Source of the DNA: an uncultured Clostridia bacterium
Lineage (GTDB): Bacteria; Bacillota; Clostridia; TANB77; CAG-508
Direction: 5' to 3'
Assembly: GCA_934129895.1 (NCBI GenBank)
Contig: CAKOWY010000001.1
Coordinates: 62,001-126,000 of the forward strand
DNA length: 64,000 nt
Each line of letters starts with the position of its first letter. Within the stretch, counting starts at the first letter, position 1. The position numbers were made by a program, and so were the translations under genes. Of the stretch, positions 8,300-16,503 are shown in pieces. The notes beneath the pieces were generated by a model, which was given only the letters and a program-made list of their open reading frames with translations, searched no databases and had not been told where the DNA came from.

Positions 8300-9871
8300 T
8301 TAATTTATTTTTTTTATTTCTATTATAAATTCTGTTTTATATTCTTTTGATGACTTTTCATTTAATTCAATTTTTCCATCATGTAAATCAACAATTTTTT
8401 TAACTATTGCCATTCCTAATCCTGTTCCTTTTCCAGATGTCCTGGATTTATTACTTGTTGTAAATGGATCAAATATTTTCTCTTTTAAATCATCTTGAAT
8501 TCCAATTCCATTATCTGCTATTTTTATTTTTACTTTTTCTTTTTGCTCCTTTATTTCAAATAAAATTTTAGTTCCTTTACTATTATACTTTAGACTATTT
8601 GATATGATATTATCATATAATCTTGTAAATAATTCTTTATCCATATTACATATACATTTGTTTTCTGGTATATGAACATCTAATATAAAATCTTTTATTT
8701 CAATTTCTGAATATTTTTTTGCTAAATATTCTCTTGAAAAATTGTTAATATCTATATTTTCAAAATCAACTTTATATTCTGGATGTTCTAATTTGGTATA
8801 TTCAAATAATCTATTTATCAAATCTGTTGTTAATATAGATTTTTCATAAATTGCATTTATATATTTTTCTTTCTTTTCTTCTGGAACAATCCTATCTTTA
8901 AATGCTTGTGCATATCCTTCAATAGCTGTTAATGGCGTTTTTAAATCATGTGAAATATTTGCAATCATTTCATTTTTATCTAATTCGTTTTTATCAATTT
9001 GCTCAAGTAATTGATTAAACTTATTAGTTATTGGCTCAAATTCTATAACAATATTTTCATTATCATCTTTAATTGTTTTATCTTTTCTCTCATAAGATTT
9101 TATAATATTTCTTAATGGCTCTAGACATTTTTCTAATCTTTTTTTGTATAATATCATTTCTACAAGAAAAACTATAAGAACAACCGGAAATAATAAAAAC
9201 CATAATCTATTAGCCTCTTTTAGTGCTTTTTCATAATTTGTTATATTAAAATCTGGTGCAATAAATACTAATGTCCTAGGTTCTCCATTTATATCTTCAT
9301 ATTGATATTTTTCAATTGTATAATCTTCATACATTCCGTTAATTAAATAAAACTGAAATTGACTAATTTTTTTTAAATCTCCAAACAAGTTTCCATAAAT
9401 CACCTCTAAATTAGAATTCAAAACTGTATAATCAATTATATTTTCTGTTTCTCCATCATTCTCAATTTGCATTATATAATACTCTTTTTGGTTATCTTCT
9501 TTTTTTATAAAATCATATACAATATAATATTTTCCTGAATAGTATTCATTTATAAATTCTATATCATTAGCTCTTAATTTTTCTTCTACTTCTTTATTTG
9601 ATGAATATAATGTTTTATTCGAATCATTATATACTAATATTGCACTATTTTTGAAATTTTTCAATGGAATCTTTGAGTATTCTCCTGCTTCTAATTCTTC
9701 CTCATAATCTAATACATCATTTATTATTGGAAAACTTTTTTCCATTTTATAATTTATCATCCAATATATTAAAATACTTAAAATTACTATTATTGCAACA
9801 GATATAATATTAAATATTAAACTATTTTTTATAAAACTACTTTTTTTATATTTTGTCAATTTTATATCCAA
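8300..9871 (-). CDS. Sensor histidine kinase
   Basis: 523 residues. Two transmembrane helices (about 17-38 and 225-248) flank an extracytoplasmic sensor region of some 185 residues. HisKA follows with the phospho-acceptor His in ANISHDLKTPLTAIEGY, then the N box NIISNSLKYNS, and DNGIGIQD, FDPFTTS and GKGTGLGMAIVKK of the ATPase. The frame opens with TTG inside the end of the response regulator gene (26-nt overlap); there is no later start that keeps the first helix. It is the partner of the regulator before it. The position next to the dlt-like operon suggests, but does not prove, control of surface charge. Confidence 0.85.
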   Translation of the reverse strand: MDIKLTKYKKSSFIKNSLIFNIISVAIIVILSILIYWMINYKMEKSFPIINDVLDYEEELEAGEYSKIPLKNFKNSAILVYNDSNKTLYSSNKEVEEKLRANDIEFINEYYSGKYYIVYDFIKKEDNQKEYYIMQIENDGETENIIDYTVLNSNLEVIYGNLFGDLKKISQFQFYLINGMYEDYTIEKYQYEDINGEPRTLVFIAPDFNITNYEKALKEANRLWFLLFPVVLIVFLVEMILYKKRLEKCLEPLRNIIKSYERKDKTIKDDNENIVIEFEPITNKFNQLLEQIDKNELDKNEMIANISHDLKTPLTAIEGYAQAFKDRIVPEEKKEKYINAIYEKSILTTDLINRLFEYTKLEHPEYKVDFENIDINNFSREYLAKKYSEIEIKDFILDVHIPENKCICNMDKELFTRLYDNIISNSLKYNSKGTKILFEIKEQKEKVKIKIADNGIGIQDDLKEKIFDPFTTSNKSRTSGKGTGLGMAIVKKIVDLHDGKIELNEKSSKEYKTEFIIEIKKIN

Positions 9872-10535
9872 CTCCTCTAATTGTTTTTATATATTTTGAC
9901 TGTTCGTCCTTTATTTTTGATCTTATATTTGATATGTGAACCATAATTGTATTATCATCTGTTTCAAAATATTGATTATTAATACATTTATATAATTGCT
10001 CTCTTGTAAAAATTTTTCCTGGTTCTTTCATCATCTTTGACAATATCTTTGTTTCTGTATTTGTTAAATTAATTTTTTCTCCATTCTTTCTCACTGTATA
10101 TTCTTCTTCATCAAATTCTAATTCACCAATCACTATTTTTACTTTTTGATTATTTTCTTCTTCATATTTATAACATCTTCTTATTATAGCCTTTACATTT
10201 GCTACAACTTCTAATGGATTAAATGGTTTAGTTATATATGCATCTGCTCCTATATCAAGTCCCAGAATTTTATCTTTTTCCATGTTTTTAGCCGAAATAA
10301 TAATTACTGGAATATGACTTTTCTTTCTAATTTCCTTTATTAATTCATATCCGTTCATAATAGGCATCATTATATCAACTAATGCAATATCTATTTTTTT
10401 TGTTTGAACAATATTTAATGCTTTTTTTCCATTATCTGCTATATATATTTCAAAATTATTTTTTTCTAAATATAAAGATAAAATCTCAGTTATATCTTTA
10501 TCATCTTCTGCTATTAATACCTTTTTATGTTCCAT
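9846..10535 (-). CDS. OmpR/PhoB-family response regulator
   Basis: 229 residues. The receiver domain has the acidic pocket (IAEDD), the phospho-acceptor Asp in LVDIMMP and the Lys in YITKPFNP. The C-terminal winged helix ends in IRGVGYKID. The start follows AAAGGA. It is co-transcribed with the overlapping kinase gene and just upstream of the dlt-like operon, its most likely target. Confidence 0.9.
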   Translation of the reverse strand: MEHKKVLIAEDDKDITEILSLYLEKNNFEIYIADNGKKALNIVQTKKIDIALVDIMMPIMNGYELIKEIRKKSHIPVIIISAKNMEKDKILGLDIGADAYITKPFNPLEVVANVKAIIRRCYKYEEENNQKVKIVIGELEFDEEEYTVRKNGEKINLTNTETKILSKMMKEPGKIFTREQLYKCINNQYFETDDNTIMVHISNIRSKIKDEQSKYIKTIRGVGYKIDKI

Positions 10536-10570
10536 TATATTTTCCTTTCATGCTAATTACATTTTCAAAT

Positions 10571-10774
10571 TTATTTCATAAATTTTTCCAGGTTCATTAT
10601 AACATTTTTTTCTTCTTTTTTTCTTAATATTATCTTAAATTTTAAAATAAAATTTCCTATGCTAGTTCCTTCTTTTTTATTATTCTGATTCAAAATTTTT
10701 TCTGCTATTTCTGATATTTCCTCTTCTGTAATATTATTTGCATATGATTTATTATATCTTTTTATTTTTTTCAA
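10571..10774 (-). CDS. Small hypothetical protein
   Basis: 67 residues, rich in Lys, Glu and Asn, ending 35 nt before the response regulator. The frame opens with TTG (LKKIKRYNKSY) and has no binding site. No signal peptide or motif is seen. It begins right behind the terminator of the GC-rich gene, so it would need its own promoter. It may be a leader gene of the two-component system or a chance frame. Confidence 0.3.
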   Translation of the reverse strand: MKKIKRYNKSYANNITEEEISEIAEKILNQNNKKEGTSIGNFILKFKIILRKKEEKNVIMNLEKFMK

Positions 10775-10785
10775 GTAAATTTAAC

Positions 10786-10829
10786 ATAAAAAGACCCCCT
10801 TACATGCTTTTACACATGCAAGGGGGCTT
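10786..10829 (-). terminator. Strong terminator of the GC-rich orphan gene
   Basis: Minus strand: AGCCCCCTTGCATG, short loop, CATGTAAGGGGGTC, then TTTTT. Confidence 0.9.
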
Positions 10830-10835
10830 TTGAGG

Positions 10836-11249
10836 TTAGTTGTTGGACATGATTTTCACTCGAATCTCATGCTCATTCTCTGCCACAACCTCGAACAGGA
10901 ATTCCTCGAGCTGCTGCTCGAAACGTGCCGCCGACTTGCTGTACTCGCCGCAGCTGTCCCATGCCAACAGGTCGCACTGGAAGAGAGGAGAGATATCTGC
11001 CTCCATCTTTTCTTCGGCAACCGCCAGCTTGAGTGCTGTGGCAACCAGCCGTGCAGTCCACTGCTCCCACTCGCTGTGACCCAGGTGGGTCGAAACCATC
11101 TTGAAAATGGCATTTTCGTCCAGGTTCTGGGAAGTTTCATCAGCAATGAGGATTACCTGCTTGTGCGGGCTGAACCGCCAGCCGATGTTGTCAAGGCCAG
11201 TAGTTACGCAAGTGTTGTTGTACTCGGAATAGTTGTTCTCGTGCATCAT
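10836..11249 (-). CDS. GC-rich orphan cytosolic protein
   Basis: 137 residues, acidic, no signal peptide or membrane segment, family unknown. The start ATG follows GGAGG by 9 nt. Codon use is unlike the rest of the window, with many CTG, CAG, GAG and GCC codons. Two 60-nt lines counted by hand (10921 and 11041) each hold 38 G+C, against 19 in a line of the adjacent response regulator. It has its own consensus promoter and a strong terminator. Recent acquisition from a higher-GC donor is the simplest reading. Confidence 0.75.
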   Translation of the reverse strand: MMHENNYSEYNNTCVTTGLDNIGWRFSPHKQVILIADETSQNLDENAIFKMVSTHLGHSEWEQWTARLVATALKLAVAEEKMEADISPLFQCDLLAWDSCGEYSKSAARFEQQLEEFLFEVVAENEHEIRVKIMSNN

Positions 11250-11303
11250 GGTGTAATACCTCCAATAAAAGTGTTTTTTCGGCTATATCGCCTTATGTAT
11301 TAT

Positions 11304-11332
11304 ATTATAGCAAAATTTACATAAAAAGTCAA
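11304..11332 (-). promoter_or_regulatory. Promoter of the GC-rich orphan gene
   Basis: TTGACT (11332-11327), 17 bp ending in TGC, TATAAT (11309-11304). ATGTAAA lies in the spacer, at the same offset as in the promoter at 53827-53855. Confidence 0.8.
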
Positions 11333-11349
11333 TAGTTTTATCTTTTTGG

Positions 11350-11390
11350 AAAATATAGAAGGTCACTAAGAATTACTCCCGTGACCTTTT
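11350..11390 (-). terminator. Probable terminator of the diguanylate cyclase gene
   Basis: Minus strand: AAGGTCAC and GTGACCTT arms around a 13-nt loop, starting 6 nt after the stop codon. The T tract is interrupted (CTATATTTT). Confidence 0.6.
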
Positions 11391-11395
11391 TGGCG

Positions 11396-12307
11396 TTACA
11401 TATTTTTTTCTTTCATCGCATCATACATTTGCATCTTTCTCTCATACATTTTTCCATCAGCCTTTTCATAAGTGTTCTTAACACTCTGCTGCATCTTGTT
11501 CTCTGGAACATACATCGAAAATCCATACGAGAGACTCGGAAAATCTTTGACTGTTTCTCTTTTCTTTTTAATTTCATCCTCCAGTCGCTGATTTAGCATA
11601 TCTACATTTTCCATTTTGTTTTTCAGAACAACAGCAAATTCGTCACCGCCAATACGGTAACATTTTCCGTATTGCCCATAAACGCCAAGCAACATTTGAC
11701 CAACCATAGCGAGTATCTGATCACCAAAATTATGTCCAAATGTATCATTTATCCGTTTAAAGCAATTTACATCAAGGATTATTAAGATAAACTTGCTGTT
11801 TTCTGCGTTATCCATGAATGCTGAAAAGCTTCTCTGATTTTTTAACCCAGTTAAGCCATCTGTATTTTTCAACATATTAACATAATTGCAATACATTAGA
11901 CTTCCAACAATCACAAGTGCTAACCAACTTATTCTTGCTTCTGGATTAAATGCTTGGACTATTGTTCCTATAATTACAAATGCCATTAGTGCTGCAAACT
12001 CAACACTTATCTTATTTTGCATTCTTTTCATAATTTTATATGCATTCATAAGCATATAAACACTTATAATTATAAAAACAATCACACAGATAAAATACCA
12101 GTTAGAACAAATCTTCTTTTCTTCGGTTAAAATTCTTTCATCAATAAATAATACTATTGCTTCAATAAGAGAACCAACCGCCGTTAAAGAGAAACTTACT
12201 ACAAAACCGTTCTTTACCCGCTTTTCCAAGGTTACTTCTGCCATTACTGTTATGGTTAAAACGATGGCTGCTAAAATTGCTAAAAAAGTATTTGCATAAT
12301 AACTCAT
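11396..12307 (-). CDS. Membrane diguanylate cyclase (GGDEF domain)
   Basis: 303 residues. About five transmembrane helices fill residues 5-142, followed by a GGDEF domain opening with DGLTGLKNQRSF and carrying the intact active-site RIGGDEFAVVL. Such enzymes make cyclic di-GMP from two GTP. The RxxD inhibitory site that usually sits five residues before GGDEF is absent. The start follows GGAGG. G+C is raised (28/60 at 11641-11700). It is monocistronic with its own promoter. I see no other c-di-GMP gene in the window. Confidence 0.88.
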   Translation of the reverse strand: MSYYANTFLAILAAIVLTITVMAEVTLEKRVKNGFVVSFSLTAVGSLIEAIVLFIDERILTEEKKICSNWYFICVIVFIIISVYMLMNAYKIMKRMQNKISVEFAALMAFVIIGTIVQAFNPEARISWLALVIVGSLMYCNYVNMLKNTDGLTGLKNQRSFSAFMDNAENSKFILIILDVNCFKRINDTFGHNFGDQILAMVGQMLLGVYGQYGKCYRIGGDEFAVVLKNKMENVDMLNQRLEDEIKKKRETVKDFPSLSYGFSMYVPENKMQQSVKNTYEKADGKMYERKMQMYDAMKEKNM

Positions 12308-12361
12308 GATTTTTTCCTCCGCTTATGCACCATAAATCCGCTTTCTTCTTGTAACGCTCTT

Positions 12362-12398
12362 AAAAAAAAGCATTATGTTAATTATAACACTAATGCTT
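12362..12398 (-). terminator. Terminator of the penicillin-binding protein gene, overlapping a promoter
   Basis: Minus strand: AAGCATTAGTGTTA and TAACATAATGCTT arms followed by eight T. The -10 box of the downstream GGDEF promoter lies in the hairpin apex. Confidence 0.7.
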
Positions 12399-12409
12399 TA
12401 TTTTTTCAA
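12381..12409 (-). promoter_or_regulatory. Promoter of the diguanylate cyclase gene
   Basis: TTGAAA (12409-12404), 17 bp ending in TGT, TATAAT (12386-12381). The -35 starts 5 nt past the stop codon of the penicillin-binding protein gene and overlaps its terminator. Confidence 0.7.
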
Positions 12410-12414
12410 CTTTT

Positions 12415-14430
12415 TTAAAACAATGTCTTTATTTTCTTTATTAAATAATGACTTCCTCCAAGGTCTCTTGCATTTTCAACCATGCTAATAATTAGTAATT
12501 GATTGTTATTTGAATCTGCAGTAAAACAATCAAACCATCCTAAAACATCTGCTTCAGCATTTTTTGAACCTTTTAATTCCGCTGTTCCAGTTTTTCCTGC
12601 AATAGTTCTTCCTGCAACTTTCATGTCTTTAGCTGTTCCCTCTTGATTTTCAACAACTTGTATTAAATCATTTTTTATTATATTTGCTGCCTCTTTTGAA
12701 AATGCATTTTCAACTAAATATTCTGTATTTTTTTCATCTTTTTCTTCAATATATGGTTTAACCATATTTCCATCATTAGCAAAAGCAGAATAAATTGATG
12801 CCATTAATATCGGATTTACTAAAATTTCTCCTTGGCCATATCCACTATCAGCAAGAACTTTTTCATTTGCAATATTTCCAGAATTAGAATATTGTGATTT
12901 TGCAACAGAAATTTCCAATCCAATATCTTTATTAAATAGTATTTTATCAAGTCCTTTTTGTAAATTATTTTTTCCTATTTTTAACGCTGCTTGCGCAAAA
13001 TAGATATTATCTGAATGTATTAATGCATTTCTTAAATTCTTTGGTCCATCATAAGCTGTAAGAGTTGTTATATCAAACTCTCCCCAACCATCTTTTTTCC
13101 AACTTAATCCATTATAAGAAAATGTATCATCTTCACTTAAACTACCTGTTGTTAAACCAATTGCTCCTGTTATTGGCTTAAATGTTGAACCTGGTATATA
13201 ACTTTGAACATATCTTGTATACATTGGTTTATTTTCATTATTATTAATCTCATTCCATTCTGCTGTTGTCATTCCTAATACAAATTTGTTTGGATTATAA
13301 GATGGTGTACTAACAAGTGCCAATAGTTCACCTGTTTTTGGATGCATTACCACAAAAAATCCTTTATCATCTTTTAGTTCCTCATATAATTTTTGTTGTA
13401 TATCAGAATCTATTGTAATTGTGATTTTTTCACCATTTTGAACATCTATTTTTGCAATTTCAGATTTTCTATTTCCTTTTTCATCTTCTATGTAAATTTC
13501 AAGTCCATCATTGCCTTTTAATCTACTCTCATATAATTTTTCAAGACCAGCTTTTCCAATTACACTTGTACTTGTATAACCTTTACCTTTATTATTTTTT
13601 AAGTCATCTGCAGTAACTGTTTGAACATATCCTATTAAATGCGCAGCTGCCTCTCCTAATGGATATACTCTAGAATTTTCTGATGTTATTTTTATTCCAG
13701 GTATAGCTAATAATTTTTCTTTTAATTCACTTTCACTTTTTTCAACTTTCTTTATAGGTACAAATGTATCATTTTTTACCCAAGATGCTGAAAGAGATTT
13801 ATTTATTGCTTCTGATGTTGTTCCTAATAATTCAGCAATTTTTTCTATATTTTCTTGCTTATTTTCTCCTAATTTTCCAGGAACTATTCCTATTGATGAT
13901 ATTTGACCTTTACCAGCTAAAAGTTTACCGTTTTGGTCATATATTTCTCCTCTTTCTGCTTTTATTGTTTTTACTTTTACTTTATCTGTACTATTTAATC
14001 CAGGAAGAATTAAATTATGACTCCAAACAATGCAATACTTTTTTTCTTTATCTTTTACAAGTTTAACACTATTATCAAATTTTATATTTCCAGCACTTGT
14101 TTCCATAGTTTCTGTATAATAAATTTTTACATTATTTTTGTCTTCTTCTACTACATTATTTATTTGAATTTTTAAGTCTGCCATATCTATGCCTTCATAT
14201 ATATTTTTATTTCTTGTTATAAAATCCTCTTTACTTATGGTTTGGGTAGTATCATTTAATATCATATTATACATTTCTTCATATTTTTGTTCATTTATGC
14301 AAGAAATGTAATTTTGCCAAATATCTTCTGGATTTACTTTATTTTGATTAATTACAACAATTCCTGCTCCAACTCCAATTCCAATAACTAATAAAATTGC
14401 AACAACTATTCCTATTATCTTTTTATTCAT
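12415..14430 (-). CDS. Class B penicillin-binding protein with MecA-type N-terminal domain
   Basis: 671 residues. A signal-anchor helix (5-27) is followed by an NTF2-like MecA_N domain (about 33-140), the dimerisation region (about 155-330) and the transpeptidase. The three active-site motifs are PGSTFKP (SxxK), SDN (SxN) and AGKTGTAE (KTG). It crosslinks peptidoglycan outside the membrane. The layout is that of MecA/PBP2a and Bacillus PbpC, low-affinity enzymes in some species, so beta-lactam tolerance is possible but not shown. The start follows GGGGGA and overlaps the HTH gene stop by 8 nt, so the two are one operon. Confidence 0.9.
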   Translation of the reverse strand: MNKKIIGIVVAILLVIGIGVGAGIVVINQNKVNPEDIWQNYISCINEQKYEEMYNMILNDTTQTISKEDFITRNKNIYEGIDMADLKIQINNVVEEDKNNVKIYYTETMETSAGNIKFDNSVKLVKDKEKKYCIVWSHNLILPGLNSTDKVKVKTIKAERGEIYDQNGKLLAGKGQISSIGIVPGKLGENKQENIEKIAELLGTTSEAINKSLSASWVKNDTFVPIKKVEKSESELKEKLLAIPGIKITSENSRVYPLGEAAAHLIGYVQTVTADDLKNNKGKGYTSTSVIGKAGLEKLYESRLKGNDGLEIYIEDEKGNRKSEIAKIDVQNGEKITITIDSDIQQKLYEELKDDKGFFVVMHPKTGELLALVSTPSYNPNKFVLGMTTAEWNEINNNENKPMYTRYVQSYIPGSTFKPITGAIGLTTGSLSEDDTFSYNGLSWKKDGWGEFDITTLTAYDGPKNLRNALIHSDNIYFAQAALKIGKNNLQKGLDKILFNKDIGLEISVAKSQYSNSGNIANEKVLADSGYGQGEILVNPILMASIYSAFANDGNMVKPYIEEKDEKNTEYLVENAFSKEAANIIKNDLIQVVENQEGTAKDMKVAGRTIAGKTGTAELKGSKNAEADVLGWFDCFTADSNNNQLLIISMVENARDLGGSHYLIKKIKTLF

Positions 14431-14644
14431 TTATTTTTCCCCCTTTGTTTTTGTATTCAAGTATATCTCCAGTTGAACATTCTAAAACCTCACAAATTTT
14501 ATTAAGAGTTGAAAATCTAATTGCTTTTCCTTTGTTTGTCTTTAATATAGATAAATTTGTTGGTGTTATTCCTATTTTTTCTGCTAATTCGATTGAACTT
14601 ATTTTTCTTTTTGACATTACCTCATCTAATTTTACTATTATCAC
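14423..14644 (-). CDS. Cro/C1-type HTH regulator
   Basis: 73 residues of an XRE helix-turn-helix (SIELAEKIGITPTNLSILK), similar to short YozG-like regulators. An ATG at 14650 sits directly on AGGAGGG and is too close; the in-frame GTG at 14644 has 7-nt spacing and is my chosen start. It is the first gene of a two-gene operon with the penicillin-binding protein, which it may control by autoregulation. Confidence 0.85.
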   Translation of the reverse strand: MIIVKLDEVMSKRKISSIELAEKIGITPTNLSILKTNKGKAIRFSTLNKICEVLECSTGDILEYKNKGGKINE

Positions 14645-14694
14645 AGACATCCCTCCTATATAATAGCTATACTAATATATATATAATATGTCTT

Positions 14695-14723
14695 ATTTTA
14701 TATTATTATTTTTTTTTTGTCAA
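14695..14723 (-). promoter_or_regulatory. Promoter of the HTH/penicillin-binding protein operon
   Basis: TTGACA (14723-14718), 17-bp AT-rich spacer, TAAAAT (14700-14695). Leader about 45 nt. Confidence 0.7.
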
Positions 14724-14728
14724 TCAAC

Positions 14729-14763
14729 AAAAAAAGAGTAAACTTTAAAAGTCTACTCTTTTT
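14729..14763 (-). terminator. Terminator of rny
   Basis: Minus strand: AAGAGTAGACTT and AGTTTACTCTT arms followed by a T run. Confidence 0.8.
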
Positions 14764-14778
14764 ATTATATTTTACACA

Positions 14779-16326
14779 TTATTTTGCATAATCTACAACT
14801 CTTGTTTCTCTAATAATATTAACTTTTATTTGTCCTGGATAATCCATTTCTTCTTCTATTCTTTTTGAAACATCTCTAGCAAGTAATGTCATCTTATCAT
14901 CTGTTATTTTATCTGGTTTTACTATAATTCTAACTTCTCTTCCTGCTTGAATTGCAAATGATTTTTCAACGCCATCAAATGAATCTGCTATAGCTTCTAA
15001 ATTTTCTAATCTCTTTATATAAGCTTCTAGTGTTTCTCTTCTAGCTCCTGGCCTTGATGCAGATATTGCATCTGCTGCTTGAACTAATACAGCTTCTAAT
15101 GTTTGTGGTTCTACATCACCATGGTGTGCTTCAACTGCATTTATTACAAGTGGATTTTCTTTAAATTTCTTTAATATTTCAACACCTATTTGAACGTGTG
15201 TTCCTTCCATATCATGGTCAAGTGCTTTTCCAATATCATGTAATAATCCAGCTCTACGAGCTAATTTTGCATCTAATCCTAATTCTTCAGCCATTATTCT
15301 AGCTAAATTTGATACTTCAATTGAATGATTTAAAACATTTTGTCCATAACTTGTTCTATATTTTAGCTTTCCTAATAATTTTATAATTTCTGGATTTAAA
15401 CCAATTACACCACTTTCTAATGCTGCCCTTTCTCCTTCTAAACGTATTGTTTCTGCTAATTCTTGTTTAGCTTTTTCAACCATTTCTTCTATTTTTGCAG
15501 GATGTATTCTACCGTCATCAATTAGTTTTTCCAATGCTATTCTTGCTACTTCTCTTCTTAAAGGATCAAAACCTGATAAAATTACTGCTTCGGGTGTATC
15601 ATCTATTATTAGATCGATTCCTGTTAATGTTTCTAATGCTCTTATATTTCTTCCTTCTCTACCAATTATTCTTCCTTTTACATCATCTGATGGTAACGGA
15701 ACAATTGATACTGTTGTTTCTGCTGAATGATCTGCTGCACATTTTTGTATTGCATAACTTATTATTTCTCTACTATTTTTTGCAGCTTCGTCTTTGGCTT
15801 TTTGTGTTAATTCTCTTACCAATGCTGCTTTTTCTGATGTTATGTCTTCTTCAACAATATGTAATAATTTTTCTTTTGCCTCTTCTTGAGTAAGTTTTGC
15901 TATGTCTTGAAGAACTTCCATTTGTTTTTCATATAATTCTTCAACATCTTTTTTTCTGTCATTTAAACTTTGTTCTTCACGTTCTAAATCTCTTTCTTTT
16001 TTTTCAAAATTATCAGAACGTCTTTCTAAGTTTTCTTCTTTTTGGATAATTCTGCTTTCTTGTTTTTGTATTTCGCCTCTTCTTTCTTTAATCTCCTGAT
16101 CTAATTCATTTCTAGCATTCATAATTTCTTCTTTGGCTTTAAAGATTTCTTCTTTCTTCAAATTATCTGCTTCTATTTTTGCTAATTCAACTAGTCTTTT
16201 TGCTTCTTCCTCTGCACCATTAATTTTGGATTCAGCAATTTTTTTTCTAATAACTATTCCAACTAGCACTCCTAATGCTAACGAGATTAAGACAGCGGCT
16301 ACTATGATTAAAGTATTACTTTCCAT
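14779..16326 (-). CDS. rny: Ribonuclease Y
   Basis: 515 residues. An N-terminal membrane helix (about 3-25) is followed by a long charged coiled coil (about 30-200), a KH domain with GRIIGREGRNIRALE and an HD domain with LLHDIGKALDHDMEGTH. RNase Y is the membrane-anchored endonuclease that starts mRNA decay in Firmicutes. Length and domain order are standard. Of two ATGs, 16326 is the better spaced (9 nt) from GAGG. Confidence 0.97.
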   Translation of the reverse strand: MESNTLIIVAAVLISLALGVLVGIVIRKKIAESKINGAEEEAKRLVELAKIEADNLKKEEIFKAKEEIMNARNELDQEIKERRGEIQKQESRIIQKEENLERRSDNFEKKERDLEREEQSLNDRKKDVEELYEKQMEVLQDIAKLTQEEAKEKLLHIVEEDITSEKAALVRELTQKAKDEAAKNSREIISYAIQKCAADHSAETTVSIVPLPSDDVKGRIIGREGRNIRALETLTGIDLIIDDTPEAVILSGFDPLRREVARIALEKLIDDGRIHPAKIEEMVEKAKQELAETIRLEGERAALESGVIGLNPEIIKLLGKLKYRTSYGQNVLNHSIEVSNLARIMAEELGLDAKLARRAGLLHDIGKALDHDMEGTHVQIGVEILKKFKENPLVINAVEAHHGDVEPQTLEAVLVQAADAISASRPGARRETLEAYIKRLENLEAIADSFDGVEKSFAIQAGREVRIIVKPDKITDDKMTLLARDVSKRIEEEMDYPGQIKVNIIRETRVVDYAK

Positions 16327-16473
16327 AATCATACACCTCTTTCTTATTTAATTTTCAATGTTCGAATAAATATATATATACGGTTAATTATATTTTTATA
16401 TATTTTTTCAACTTCTTATATTTTATAATTATTATTGTAAACTGTCAAGTATTTTTGACTTAAAATGTGAAAA

Positions 16474-16499
16474 ATAAAAAAAGAGGTATAAAACCTCCT
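16474..16499 (-). terminator. Terminator of xerD
   Basis: Minus strand: GGAGGTTTTATACCTC hairpin followed by TTTTTTT just after the stop codon. Confidence 0.75.
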
Positions 16500-16503
16500 T
16501 ATA

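Noticed and set aside
10830..11324. 164-codon plus-strand frame across the GC-rich gene.
   Set aside because: High G+C keeps several frames open. Only the minus-strand 137-residue frame has a promoter, binding site and terminator in register.
15495..15893. Plus-strand open frame inside rny.
   Set aside because: Leucine/phenylalanine-rich antisense shadow of an AT-rich gene, with no initiation signal. Other such frames in the window were rejected on the same grounds.
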